This document shows positions 43,903-54,430 of a stretch of DNA of 64,000 nt, in pieces; positions within the stretch are counted from its first letter, which is position 1; each line of letters starts with the position of its first letter. The notes under the pieces were generated by a model that worked only from the letters and a program-made list of their open reading frames with translations, made no database searches and was not told the origin of the DNA. The stretch is from NCBI RefSeq assembly GCF_016920785.2, contig NW_024609857.1:73282252-73346251 (forward strand). The letters are read 5' to 3'. The translations under genes were made by a program, and so were the position numbers. The DNA is from Ixodes scapularis. Taxonomy: Eukaryota > Arthropoda > Arachnida > Ixodida > Ixodidae.

Positions 43903-44431
43903 TTAAAGGGAAACTGAAGCGGTTTTGCATTTGAGAAAAGAACGCTTAAATCGTTTTTATTTAGCCTCCAGAATCACGAATATTGAGATTATTTTTCAAT
44001 TTGGTGCGCGGAGGCTGCAGAAAATAGTTTTTGAAGTACCGTTGAAGCCCCTCCATTCCGGAGTCTGACGTCATATACAGTTTTAGGAATCTCCGCTCTC
44101 GCACGTTTTTAGCGCGTATCAAAGCTGCGTACGAGAACTCTTGCTATTTTCAAAAAGGTCAGAACAAGACGTCACGACTGGTGTCGGTGCGAAGGAATAT
44201 ACCTGGCAGGCTCGCAATTCCACACGCTTTCCACATGAGCGACACGCGCCTGGCGCTCGTGAAAGGCCTGTGTATGACGTAACGACTGGTCGGAGAGTTT
44301 TCGTGTTTTCTCACGTTTAGTTACATCTTTGGGGAAAACAAACGTGATATTCGGATTCAAGGGAAACAAATACGCTAGAATTCACCTCTAACTCGTTTTT
44401 TTCTCCAAAAACATCTTTAGCTTCCCTTTAA
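43903..44431. mobile_element. TTAA MITE, AGGGAAACTGAAGC family, copy 1
   Basis: TTAA at 43903-43906 and 44428-44431. Left end AGGGAAACTGAAGCGG, right end complement AGGGAAGCTAAAGATG. 521 bp, no transposase. Reverse complement aligns over most of its length with 62110-62600. Internal CpG-rich part contains TGACGTCATA and GGGGAAAACAAACGTGATAT. Confidence 0.8.
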
Positions 44432-44715
44432 GTGCATCTATGATACATGAAAGCCAGTACAAGTATTATGTTTTTGTTCCATTGTAAGTGTATTTGTTGT
44501 AGGCAATATGTGTTTATTCTATTGAAAAATGTTTTGTTTAATAAAATGTTCTTTAATCCGTCATCTCTTTGAACCCTTCGTCTACATGAAAGCCTGTAAC
44601 GTAATGGGTTTTAGTTGCGATAAGTGCAAACCACTGCAATTGCTAAATCAATATAATTTTATAGATATCCTCATCTGGAATTGGTCAGGAATAGGTGAAA
44701 TACTTTAAAAGCTCC

Positions 44716-44775
44716 ACTAAGTGTACCCCCGGTTATATTTGGAAGCCTGCCTTCCAAGTTTAATCTGGGGTACAC
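44716..44775. repeat. Hairpin GTGTACCCC / GGGGTACAC
   Basis: GTGTACCCC near 44721 pairs with GGGGTACAC near 44766, with TTGGAAG and CTTCCAA inside. It lies just before the 45-bp tandem array and may be its terminal structure. Confidence 0.6.
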
Positions 44776-44792
44776 ATAATTATAAAGGACTG

Positions 44793-45112
44793 CTTAAAAG
44801 CATACTAAAATGCTGATCAGAAGTGTACTAAAAGGATTCCTAAAAGCATACTAAATCGCCTCTTTCAAGTATAATAGAAGAATCCTAAAAGCATACTAAA
44901 TCGCCTCTTACAGGTATGATAGAAGAATCCTAAAAGGATCGGAAAATGGTACTTCTGAAGTACGTCAGAAGGATCCTAAAAGGATGGCGAAATGTTACTT
45001 TTGAATTACGTCAGAGGTATACTAAAACGCCACCTACAAGTATGCCAGAAGAATCTGTAAAAGCATGCCGAAATGTTACTTTTGAAGTGGGTCAGAAGTA
45101 TACTAAAAACCG
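44793..45112. repeat. Degenerate tandem repeat, unit about 45 bp, about 7 copies
   Basis: TCCTAAAAGCATACTAAAT-type unit starts recur at 44838, 44883, 44928, 44974 and 45019 (period 45-46). Units alternate between CGCCTCTTACAAGTAT and GAAAATGTTACTTTTGAAG versions. Confidence 0.8.
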
Positions 45113-45464
45113 GCCAATTTAGAGTATCAAGCATACTTTTGGAAGTGCAATTATAGTATACTTTATGGACCCCGATTTTTACGCTAAGGGTAGAGGGCCG
45201 GCAATTTATATTAATTAGGAGTAATTGCCGTAAAGGAGAAATAAACCAGTCCGGGTGAGTTTGAAGGTTCGAGTCAATGGAGTGCCGTCTTCCTTTCGAT
45301 GACCTTGAAGTTGTACCCGAGTGAGCTGATGACGGAAGTTGCACTGAGGTGGAACGTCGGGGCGCGGATGTTTTTATTCTCCCCTCCGTCCTGAACCGAA
45401 CATAGGTTGCGTAGCACGCCGGCGACGGCTTCGAGAGCTCTCGCGCGTGCGCCTTTTATTTATT

Positions 45465-45690
45465 TCTCTCTCCTCTTTTACAGCGATAGATGTTATGGGC
45501 TCTTCCAACCACAAAAAATGAAGTCTGTTGTTGATGTTGTAGTTGGCGATGTAGGGCGGCCATCGTCTATGATGAAAAATCCTCGAAAAAAGTCGCCTGC
45601 CGCCCGCAGGAATCGAACCTGGGTCAACTGCGTGCGAAGTGGAGCTGGTTTTTATCTGTCCTGAGCTAAGCTTCCAGTTACTATATGCGC
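45465..45690 (-). mobile_element. tRNA-derived SINE, minus strand
   Basis: On the minus strand the head has TTAGCTCAGGACAG (A-box-like) followed about 45 bases later by GGTTCGATTCC (B box; plus-strand 45608-45618). The pair forms an RNA polymerase III internal promoter. It continues into a non-tRNA body (GACGATGGCCGCCCTACATC). The tRNA cloverleaf is not intact, so it is a SINE and not a gene. The 3' boundary is approximate. Confidence 0.6.
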
Positions 45691-45784
45691 CGTGCGAAGC
45701 GCACGCGCATGCGCGCTGTGGCGCACCTCGTCCGCAGACGCAGGACGTCCGCATACGCACGACGTCCGGATACGCAGGTGCCGC

Positions 45785-45950
45785 TCGTGTGCTGACGTCA
45801 TCCTCGACGTCGTCGTAGAGCTCGTCCCTGAGGTCGTCCGAGAGGTCGTGCGTCACGTATTTTTTGACGTCGTCCTCGACGTCGTCCTAAACGTCGTTCT
45901 TGAGGGCGTCCTTCAGATTACCCTTGATGTCGTCCTATATATCTCTCTAG
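45785..45950 (+). repeat. Degenerate GACGTCGTCC repeats
   Basis: About ten 12-18-bp units of GACGTCGTCC / GAGGTCGTCC type. The Val/Leu-rich frame across it is an artefact. Confidence 0.7.
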
Positions 45951-46179
45951 GACACGTTTTGACGTTATCCTCTGGGCACAGAGGCGGACGTCGAGATACA
46001 AGCTGGAGGCATTGGCAACCATAAATCTTTAGGATATGTGGTACCTTTTCAGTAGATTTGTTCCAAAATCGAAGCGCCCCATCGCGGCGAAATACCACGC
46101 AGTACACTCTGGAAACTAGTTGGCCAAAACACGTAATCTCAAGTAATAAAGTTGTGCTTCTCAAAAAAATACGCGGACA

Positions 46180-46220
46180 AGGTGGTATACACGACGTTTC
46201 GGTCGGATACCCTTCTTCAA
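46180..46220 (-). ncRNA. Possible hammerhead-like relic
   Basis: On the minus strand CTTGAAGAAGGGTATCCGAC continues into CGAAACGTCG. A CTGANGA...GAAAC pattern with a short GG/CC stem is the hammerhead core; here the first core has one extra T and the stem is weak. Penelope-like elements often carry such ribozymes. Probably decayed. Confidence 0.2.
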
Positions 46221-46779
46221 GTAATTGACGCGAAAGGCGGCAAGAAACAGGCACGGGTCAGACACGTCACAAAAATAGGGGTACGTGCAATGTCCGAGAG
46301 GGAGGGGAAGGCGAAACCGTTAGAAGACGGAGTACAACTTCTTCGCCTGTCATCTAACGCAGTTAAAAAAAAAGAAGATGCAAAGCGAAAGTTGGGGCGC
46401 GGAAGTGCCACAGGATCTCGAACTCGCCTTGCGGCGTCTTCCACGAGAACAAGACAGGACACCCAGAATGGTCCTCGGGGGTCCCCGGCCGCCACAACCA
46501 CGACCACAGAGGTTACGACGGGCGGACGCGCGGTTCGGATCGGTTCGAGGAAGCCCCCCCACCCCAGGTGTCGGATGACGCGCGTTAACTTCGGAGCCGT
46601 TTGTCTCAAAAAGATTCAGAAAAAATACAGTTTTGTAAACAGCATTAGGGACAATTTATTGCTATTCGTTTTGAGTATTTATTTATTGGCCTCCGAGTCC
46701 CCGAAACCACCGAGTGCCGAAATCGCCCACGCGGGAATGCCGTTCGCAAACCGGCACGAACACAAGAGCTAAACGCACA

Positions 46780-46930
46780 GTACCCCCCCCCCCCCCAAAA
46801 AAAAAAAAAAAAAAAATGAAAAACGGGCGTTTCGAAACATTTGTAAACCCCCTCAACCAACAACCCCCCCCCCTCTTTCACCCCCCCCCCCCTGCCTCCT
46901 CCCCCTCCCTCGCCCCTCCCTCCAACCCCC
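46780..46930. repeat. C/A homopolymer and C-rich tracts
   Basis: Runs of about 14 C and 23 A at 46783-46816, then CCCTCCC-type tracts to about 46930. Nothing coding. The wider stretch 46230-47115 has only chance frames. Confidence 0.85.
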
Positions 46931-47116
46931 GCGGCAAGAAGCTCCTGATGAAGAACGCTTTGGAACTGGAAATACGTATTCCCACTATATACAACATGAT
47001 GCAGGTTAAAGAAGACGGAATGGCGAACTGACGTAATTAAAAATTCTACTGGCGAGAGGAAAGGATGCACGAGAGCAAACGGTAAGGCTTCTAAATAAAG
47101 CAGAAAAGCGAGGGCA

Positions 47117-47121
47117 GAAAG
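47117..47121 (+). repeat. 5-bp target duplication GAAAG (left)
   Basis: Matches GAAAG at 51033-51037, directly outside the LTRs. Confidence 0.9.
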
Positions 47122-47326
47122 TGTCACGATCTTTCTAAAACGTGGACGAAGGGGGCCGAAGCACCCGTTGAGAAGAGACGACACGCAGCCTGGTTGTGAG
47201 GGTGGACGATGACTGACTCGGGCGGCGTACGCTCCGCAGTGTTTATTGCCGCGGTGACCAATGTTGCCCGCCGAGCCGGGCGGCCACAGACGGGCGGACT
47301 GGAGGGGGCGCTACATACTTGTTACA
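47122..47326 (-). repeat. 3' LTR
   Basis: 205 bp, TG...CA ends (on the minus strand TGTAACAAG...CGTGACA). Differs from the other LTR at about ten positions, including one extra G. Contains AATAAACACTGC-type sequence (minus strand, complement of 47240-47252), a likely polyadenylation signal. Confidence 0.95.
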
Positions 47327-47342
47327 CTCCTCCCCGCAGTTT
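47327..47342 (-). other. Polypurine tract
   Basis: Minus strand GCGGGGAGGAG abuts the 3' LTR. It is the expected primer for plus-strand DNA synthesis. Confidence 0.75.
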
Positions 47343-47440
47343 GTTTTTTCTAAAAACAAAATAACTAAATACACAACGCGCACGGCCGACACCAACTCGG
47401 TGTCTGGTCATGCAAAGTCCTGGCCGGTCGACGATGAAGG

Positions 47441-48385
47441 TCACCCCGGCGAGTAGCGGTCAGGTGGCCTTCGCTGCCGCGTACTCCGCCTGGGCACTGG
47501 AGTCGATGGGCCAGGTGTGGCAACGCCGGGCGCTGCCCGAACCGGTTGCGCTCCACCCGGTGGAGCTGCAGGGACCGGATTTGGTTGTGGCACCGGTCCA
47601 ACTGGTGCCACAGGATTGGCGACGCTTGTCGCCTCCGTGCTGGGTGGCGCTCCACTGGCCGCAACTGGTGCTGTCGTTGGGCCCCCTGCAAGCTGGTCCT
47701 CTGAAGCGACGGCCGAGGGTGGAAGCCAGGTCCCGAGGCGAGGCCTGACATGGTCAGTGTGCCGGTGCCAGGTGGTCCCGTCGGGCATGCGGACGAGCAG
47801 CGACGAGGCACTCGCTGGTGAAACCACACGCCCGGCAGACCAGGGTGGGCCAGGACGGAAGTTCCTGGCGTAGACCGACGCTCCCGGCTCCGGCAAAGGC
47901 CCGGGACGGCACCCTCGATCAGCAGCCAGCTTCTGCTTCAGCTGCTTCAGGAGCGCCGTGGACCGGAGGTCTGGATGCAAGACGTCCAGGGGGGTCTTGA
48001 CCATCCGGCCCAGCAGAAGCTCGCAGGGGGCACGGCCAGTGACCTCATGGGGTGTGGTCCGGTACTGGAACAGCACCCGGGCCACCTGCGTTCGGAAATC
48101 CCCGGGCTGGCTCTTCTTGAGCTTGTCCTTGATGGTCTGTACCACCCGCTCTGCTGCACCATTGGAAGCGGGGTGGTACGGCGGAACCAGCATCCGGCGG
48201 ATCCCATTCCTCTGCAGCCAGTCCAGGTACTCGGCGCTGGCGAAAGCGGGACCATTGTCCGACACGATAATGTCCGGCAATCCCTGCGCCGCGAAGACTT
48301 GCCGCAGCGCCGCAATGGTCGCGCTTGCCGAGGCACTGGTGACTGGCAGTGCCTCCACCCACTTCGAGAAGGCATCCACTACCAC
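47441..48385 (-). pseudogene. Integrase core and C-terminus
   Basis: Reads VVDAFSKWVEALPVTSA, IIVSDNGPAFASAEY (second catalytic Asp), PYHPASNGAAERVVQTIKDK (catalytic Glu), TPHEVTGRAPCELLLGR, then a GPF/chromo-less Pro-rich tail. The first catalytic Asp lies upstream, next to the nonsense codon at 48416-48418 (HVD-stop-AGPFKGH, where Trp is usual). Integrase inserts the element DNA. Confidence 0.88.
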
Positions 48386-48415
48386 CAGGAAGTAGTGGCC
48401 CTTGAAGGGTCCCGC

Positions 48416-49873
48416 CTAGTCCACGTGCAAGCGGGACCACGGCCTCTGTGGGAACGGCCAGGGGGTGATCTCCACGTGGCGCGAGGCTCGCTGGTTCTCC
48501 TGGCAGACCTGGCAGCCTTTCACCTGGTGCAAGATGTCCTGGTCCAACCGAGGCCTCCAAACGTGCGACCGTGCCACCATTTTGGTCTTTTCCACGCCAG
48601 GATGCTCCGCATGCAGCAGCTGCAGGACCTTGGCCCGTAGACTCTGTGGAACCACCACCCTGGAACCCCACAGCAGGCAGCCCTGCTCCAAGCTCAGCTC
48701 GGCGGTCTTGTGGGTGTACGCCTGGGGACGCAGCTCCTCCCCTCGGGCAACCGCCTTGGCCACCTGAGGCAGGACCGCGTCCCGGCTAGTCGCCTGCGCC
48801 ACCGCAGTCCTGGTGAGCACCCCCGGGTAGGCCCGCTCCAGCAGGAACACGTCGGCTGGCTCTGTAACGGCAGCAGGTACATCCGGCAGGGGCAGGCGGC
48901 TCAGGGCGTCAGCAGGTCCCAGGTCCTCCCCAGGGCGGTAAACCAGCTTGTAGCTGTAGGCCGCCATCGTCAAGGCCCTGCGTACCACACGAGGCGAGGC
49001 TTGCACTGGGACCGCCTTGTCAGGCCCCAGCAGCCCCAGCAGTGGCTTGTGGTCCGTGACTGCCTCGAATTTCTGGCCCCACAGGTATTGGTGGAAGCGC
49101 TGGACCCCGAAGATGAGCGCCAGGCCTTCCTTGTCGAGCTGGCTGTAGCGTTGCTCTGCCGCATGTAGTCGACGAGGAGCAAACGCCACAGGGCGTTCCC
49201 GACCATCCTGACCCCGGTGCGACAGGACGGCTCCCACCCCGTACGGCGACGCATCCACGGTGAGGACTACAAGCTTGGCCGGATCGAAGTGCAACAGCAC
49301 CGGAGCCTTGACGAGTAACTCCTTGCTGTGCTGGAAGGCCAAGTCCTGCTCCTTCTTCCAGGCCGACTGCTGCCCATCACGAAGCAGGCGATGCAGCGGC
49401 TCCAGATGCGTCGACAGGTTGGGCAGGAACCTCCTGTAGAAGTTGACGAGGCCGAGGTACCTCTGAAGCTCCTTCTTGCTCTTGGGCTTCGGCGCCTTGA
49501 GCACGGCCTCAATCTTGCGGGGAGCCGGGGCCAGGCCAGCCTGGGAGATGATGTGTCCCAAGTACTCCACGCTGGGGGTCAGGAACACGCACTTGTCCAG
49601 CCTCAGCTTGAGACCGGCGTCCTGTAGTCTTGTCAGGACTTTGCGCAGGTTCTGCAGGTGGTCCCCGTCGTCGATACCGGTAACCAGGATGTCGTCCAAG
49701 TATACACCGCCACGTGCCTCATGCCCCTGAATAGGTGTCCATCTCCCTCTGGAAGATGGCTGGGGCTGAGGCCACGCCAAACGGTAGGCGCGTGTACTGG
49801 AAGAGTCCCGTGGTAGTCGAAATGGTGACATACTTCCGGGCGGCATCCTGGAGCACCAGCTGCTGGTAGGCAT
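48416..49873 (-). pseudogene. RT end, RNase H and integrase zinc domain
   Basis: From GGVYLDDILVTGIDDGD (RT catalytic Asp pair) through YLGHIISQAGLAPAPRKIEA and LGLVNFYRRFLPNLS (connection), RNase H (VVLTVDASPYGVGAVLSHRG; VTDHKPLLGLLG), to the integrase HHCC zinc domain (LLHAEHPGVEKTKMVARSHVW, then CQVC). It ends at the TAG at 48416-48418. The N-terminal 40 residues before GHEARGGVY are out of frame with the real protein. Confidence 0.88.
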
Positions 49874-50816
49874 CTCGAAGGTCGAGCTTGGAGAACTTCT
49901 GTCCCCCGGACAGAGCCGACCAGAGATCTTCTACCCGAGGCAGCGGGTACTTCTCGACGGTAGCGACGGGGTTGATGGTGACCTTGAAGTCCCCGCAGAT
50001 CCTGACGCGGCCGTCTCGCTTGAGGACTGGAACATTCGGTGCAACCCACTCGGAGGTCTTGACGGGCACCAGGGTACCCTCTCGCTGCAGTCGTTGCAGC
50101 TCCTGGGTGACCCCGTCCTTCAGGGCGAACGGCAGCAGACGCGGCTTGAAGAACCGAGGCCGGGCTCCCTCAGGAACGTGGATGCCAACCGTCGTGCTGG
50201 CGAAGGTGCCCACCCCCGGCTGGAACAGGGACTGGAAGTCGGTCAGGAGGCTCGGGACGTCGTTCACCACGTGCAGCGCAGCTTCTTGGTACTCCGGCAT
50301 GCGAACACCCAGCGAGTGAATCCAGTTCCGGCCCAGCAGCGTCGGCGACGACCCCTTGGTTAAGTAAAGGGGAAGGATTGCCTCCCTGTCGCCAAGGTGA
50401 ACGCTGACTTGGGCCCGACCCTGGACCTGGGAAAGCTGCCCGGAGTAGCTGCGCAGCATGACGTCAGACGCCTCGATGGACACGCCAGGGAAGGTACGCT
50501 TGAACAGCTTCCCGGGCATGACCGACACGCTGGCCCCTGTGTCCAGCTCCATGTTGATGGGGTGGCCGCAGATTTCGACAGACACCAAGTAAGGTGGCAC
50601 AGACGAAAGTTTATTCATATGCCACACGTCGAAGATCTGCGGGTCGTCGGCCACGTCGTGGACCCTGGCTGAAGAGGTACCCGGACCTGGTGCCGCTCGT
50701 CCCCGCCGGGTTTTCTTGCGACGGCCACCCTGGCCGCGGGCTTGGCTGGAACCCGGGCTTGAACCAGGCTGCTGCTGCTGCTGCTGCTGGCCGCCGCTCG
50801 TCCTCCCCCATCCCAT
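49719..50816 (-). pseudogene. Protease and N-terminal reverse transcriptase
   Basis: The first in-element ATG (50814-50816) lies inside the primer binding site. A Gln run and basic Gly/Pro-rich stretch lead to aspartic protease (MELDTGASVSVMPG; LLGRNWIHSL) and RT (FALKDGVTQELQRLQREGTL, VPVLKRDGRVRICGDFK, SKLDLRDAYQQLVL, LPFGVASAPAIFQREMD). It then goes out of frame; true sequence GMRHVAVYLDDI is spread over other frames near 49690-49740. No gag domain precedes protease. Confidence 0.88.
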
Positions 50817-50827
50817 CCTCGTCGCCA
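50810..50827 (-). other. Primer binding site, tRNA-Ser(GCT)
   Basis: Minus strand TGGCGACGAGGATGGGAT is complementary to the 3' end of animal tRNA-Ser(GCT) including CCA over 18 bases, as recalled from the conserved tRNA sequence. It lies one base inside the 5' LTR. Confidence 0.8.
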
Positions 50828-50828
50828 G

Positions 50829-51032
50829 TGTCACGATCTTTCTGGAACGTGGACGAAGGGGCCGAAGCACCCGCCGAGAAGAGACGACACGCAGCCTGGT
50901 TGTGAGGGTAAACGATGACTGACTCGGGCGGCGTACGCTCCGCAGTGTTTATTGTCGCGGTGGCCAATGTTGCCCGCCGAGCCTGGCGGCCACAGACGGG
51001 CGGACTGGAGGGGGCGCTACATACTTGTCACA
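50829..51032 (-). repeat. 5' LTR
   Basis: 204 bp with TG...CA ends; carries the promoter of the element by family. Near-identical to 47122-47326. Confidence 0.95.
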
Positions 51033-51037
51033 GAAAG
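51033..51037 (+). repeat. 5-bp target duplication GAAAG (right)
   Basis: See 47117-47121. Confidence 0.9.
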
Positions 51038-51249
51038 GATATTCCATGAAATCGACTACGTCATAGGACAAGCGGCAACCCTGCTGTGGGGCGACCATCC
51101 GCGCTTACGCCGTCGAAGTCCCGAGCGATCCTGCACTCGCGCACAGCAAGTGCCGACCGCACGGCTGTGCAGGCGCGCCCGTCGCTTCAACTGTGCAACA
51201 AAATAGAAAAAGAAAAGGTATTTGTCTTTAAACATCTACAAAAAGACAT

Positions 51250-51800
51250 TTAGACTAATACAGAACTGTAATACGAGAAAGAAAGTTTGGTGTTGAGACC
51301 AAGGGAGAATTCTGTTTTGTGGTTAAATATAAGACGGTTTTCCTCTCTCTTTCGCACGTGGGAGGAGGGGAAGCCTGATCTGATGACACAGATGCGCATG
51401 TTTAGTTCCGTGTGGCCGGAAGTCAAGAAATGGTCAACTACATGTGTGGGTTGTTCCGAAGGAAGGTCTCCCTGCAATCCCCGGGTGACGAGACGGAGGT
51501 GGTCACAGAATGGTTCGTGCAGCCGTCGGTCTGTCTCTCCGATGTACAAAATGTCAGGGAAGCTCCTGCAGGAAATGGGGTAGATGACATTGGCTGACTT
51601 GCACGTCTGGTTGTCCGGAATTTTGAATTTAAGATGTTGCGGAGAGCCAAGGTGCTTGCAAGTCAGGCATTTGGGAGCATTACAGGGAGTGGTGCCTTGT
51701 ATGATGCCAGCTGAGTCTGTGTTGGTTTTCGCCTTCAGGCTATATTTGACAAGAAGGGTGTGGAGGTTCGGTGGGCGGGCGGTAAGCGACGGAAGGAGCC
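51250..51800 (-). pseudogene. Second Penelope-like remnant: Cys motif and GIY-YIG nuclease
   Basis: On the minus strand from about 51790: PNLHTLLVKYSLKAKT, then CNAPKCLTCKHLG (zinc-like Cys motif), CKSANVIYPISC and LYIGETDRRLHEPFCDHLRL, the GIY-YIG core with its Arg, followed by HVVDHFLTSGHTEL and RKREENRLIF (catalytic Glu region). This linker-plus-nuclease layout is characteristic of Penelope-like elements and differs from the family at 34.1-36.4 kb. The RT is absent. It starts 220 bp from the LTR element. Confidence 0.8.
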
Positions 51801-51849
51801 CTCGAAATTAGTTGGAAGATGTGCAGATGAGATGTTGCAGAGAGGAGTT

Positions 51850-53390
51850 TATGTGCTAGTTTTGGGACTTTAGGGTGCTAAATAACTATAAAGGATTTTT
51901 TTTTGTCATTAGGACAGGGGTTTGCGAAAAGGGCGTCATGCCTGGAAATGCCGAAGACCCGTCGTTTAGAACTCTCGAGCAAATGGAGAGGGTAGCCCCG
52001 CTCGACGAAGAAAGAAATCATTTCGGTAACTTTGTTTTGAAAGTCAACAAAATTGCTGCATATGAGCCGCAGTGGACTACAACTGCAATTTGGTCACCTT
52101 GAACCTTAGACATATTTTGTTTGCCAAATGTCCGATTCTTGTTACTTCAGTGGGCCTAAAGCAAGCCAACTCCTTACAGGAGTATCAAAGTTGAGCCCAG
52201 CTTTGACGTATACACTTTTAAGCAAACGCAATAAATTCGACCTCACTACCGCACAAACGTTACTATTATGTCTTCCTCGTGGGATCATATATATCCGGCT
52301 CAAATTTTATGCTGATAGAAAATTAAGTTTTCGCAGACGCTGAGATCGGCTATGTTACGACGGAGGCCCTAACAAGCGTCCCCTACTCCTCGCTAAGCCT
52401 TTTTGGACGAGCCTTTACTGACGGCCAAGATCTGTGTCTGAACGGTGTGTCTGAAATTATCTCGGCAAACTCAGTCAGAAAGGAAGCAAACACGTTACAC
52501 ATATTATGGCCATTAGCAGCCGTAATGTGCTTTGAACATATTTCGTTCGTTTAGCGCACCGCATATAGGATTCACCCCCGTCCGGCGCACTTCCGGCGAA
52601 CGGTGCGACATTCTTCACACAAGTACTCAAATTTTGCTTTCTTAAAACGGTTTGTATGTGATAATGTGCCTATATGATTGCAGGATAACTTTTGCGCATA
52701 CGCCATGTTGAATATTAGTGGAATTCAAGCGGTTGGGGACTTCGCTTCGTGCTGTGCTGCGGGTCAGTACAGATGAGAGATAAGAAGTGTGTTCGATTTG
52801 AGCTTTTCAATGGCATCTCCGAGTTTTACCTCGCATAATAAGGCGTATTAAGAAAAGCAGTAATTGCAAAAAAGTTATATTTCGTCTATGAACGCACAAA
52901 ATAGACAAACTTGCTGACCAGCGACACTAAACTAAAGGTGCGAGTTCGATGTATGCATACTTATTGGTTGTTTCAGCTTGTTGACTCGTAGATAAGGAAT
53001 ATCCCCGAGCTTCGCAGCCTCGAGATTCCCAGCACTGGCTTGTTTACATACCTTGAAACGCTAACAGAAAGGTTCGAGTACAAATATACAACAAGCATGT
53101 GTTAAGACAAGCTATACGTCTCGGGCTTGTGCTAAAGCTTCGAGGTCTGGCTATGTAGGTTAGTTAAGACACCAAAAATGACGCTCTAGGGACCAGAAAA
53201 ACGTGAGGTACGCTCTGTGTATAATCTCTTGTCGACGTGTCGATCGAAACCGAAACCATGCCACTCTCCTCCCTGGCCAACTAGTTCCCAGAGTGCAACG
53301 CGCGCAGTGTTGCATGCAGGTATTTATGGAAGTAGTCTATTGTGGTTTTCGTGAAGCGTGATATTCACTTCCCTGTTCAACGTGTTAATA
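51850..53390. other. Intergenic, nothing recognised
   Basis: AT-rich with short frames (51875-52102, 52128-52343) lacking motifs or clear splice context. Confidence 0.4.
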
Positions 53391-53394
53391 TGCT

Positions 53395-54430
53395 TCATAT
53401 CAGGGCATCTCTACTTTTCCCGCCGGATGTTTCGCATGGTTCCGTAAGCCTGTAAGGCCTCAGCGACACGTCGATCCTCGAGATGGTCCGGTAGCCATAA
53501 TAAATCCACTTTAATGTTTCAAGTGTCATCAGGTCTATGACCCCACACTTCCGACGTTTCACAAAGAGAGTCATCAAAGAGCTTGGCCTTCGCGCTCGCG
53601 TTAGTGGAGGTGGCCATCCAAACGTGGCTTACTTGGTATTGACCTGTTGCCTTGACGTCACGGAGGTCCACGACCTCTTTGATGGAGTTTATATTATGTT
53701 GCCAGCTGCGAAACGAGGAAACGTTACCTTATTCGCGGCGAGAAGTTTGGGTATCGCCGCCTGGTGGAATTTTTTCGACAACCCCGAGTCAGGGTACTTC
53801 AACTTCCTCTGCTGGTGCAAGCACGTGCAATGCACTATGAAAAGGAAAACATAACCGAACGTGGTGAGGAAAACAGAAGCACCCCTAGAGAGCTTCTCAT
53901 CACGAATAGTCAGACATGCTTTTGTCAGAGGTTACGGAAAGAGCTCGGCCTGTGTCCGACACGATATGTTTCCAACAGACATTATAATTTCGAAGCCGTT
54001 CTGAACGGCAACTACTTCTTCTCAAGCTTGGCCAGAGCGTTAACAACCCTTTTTATACTTAGTGTTTTTGAAGTACCCCATGCCCACTGCACGCGCTCTC
54101 TGGAAAAACAAAAACAAATCTAAAACAAATTGTTGTTGCAGTGGGAATGTACAGAGCTCATGCCGGCAGACACGCCCCCACGGGCGCTCCGGAACGAAAA
54201 AGAAACAACAGCGTTTGGAACAAATGAAACCAAACAAAACCGTTCGGAACAAAACAAATGTGTATACTTTGTTCCGAACGCTTTCGTTCACTCTCCACGA
54301 TGCGCGGATGCGACGCCGATGCCCAGCGACTTCGCAGTGGCGTGTCGCAGCTATAGCTGGAACTGTACTGTGAATGAACACGGGACTGCTCATTGTTTTG
54401 TTTTAGCAGCTACATCGTCACAGTGACTTA
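53395..54430. other. Unassigned frames on both strands
   Basis: Frames of 105 (53537-53854, plus), 119 (53764-54123, plus) and 117 codons (54040-54393, minus) overlap. None has a motif I recognise. An inverted pair, GTTCGGAACAAAACAAA and TTTGTTCCGAACG, lies at 54240-54282. Treated as non-coding or decayed repeat. Confidence 0.3.

Larger units (their letters stand above)
47122..51032 (-). mobile_element. Ty3/gypsy LTR retrotransposon, gag-deleted, minus strand
   Basis: A 3.9-kb element with LTRs of 205 and 204 bp, GAAAG target duplications, an exact tRNA-Ser primer site, a polypurine tract, and protease, reverse transcriptase, RNase H and integrase in Ty3/gypsy order. No capsid or zinc-knuckle region exists between the primer site and protease, so gag is missing. 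Pol has a local frame disturbance near 49690-49740 and a nonsense codon at 48416-48418. High LTR similarity (about 95% by eye) suggests fairly recent insertion. Confidence 0.92.

Noticed and set aside
44793..45112. CRISPR-like array because of regular 45-bp spacing
   Set aside because: The units are contiguous degenerate tandem repeats with no unique spacers, in a eukaryotic context.
45597..45683. Functional tRNA gene
   Set aside because: A and B boxes are present, but the cloverleaf is not complete and the transcript would run into a non-tRNA body, so SINE is the better call.
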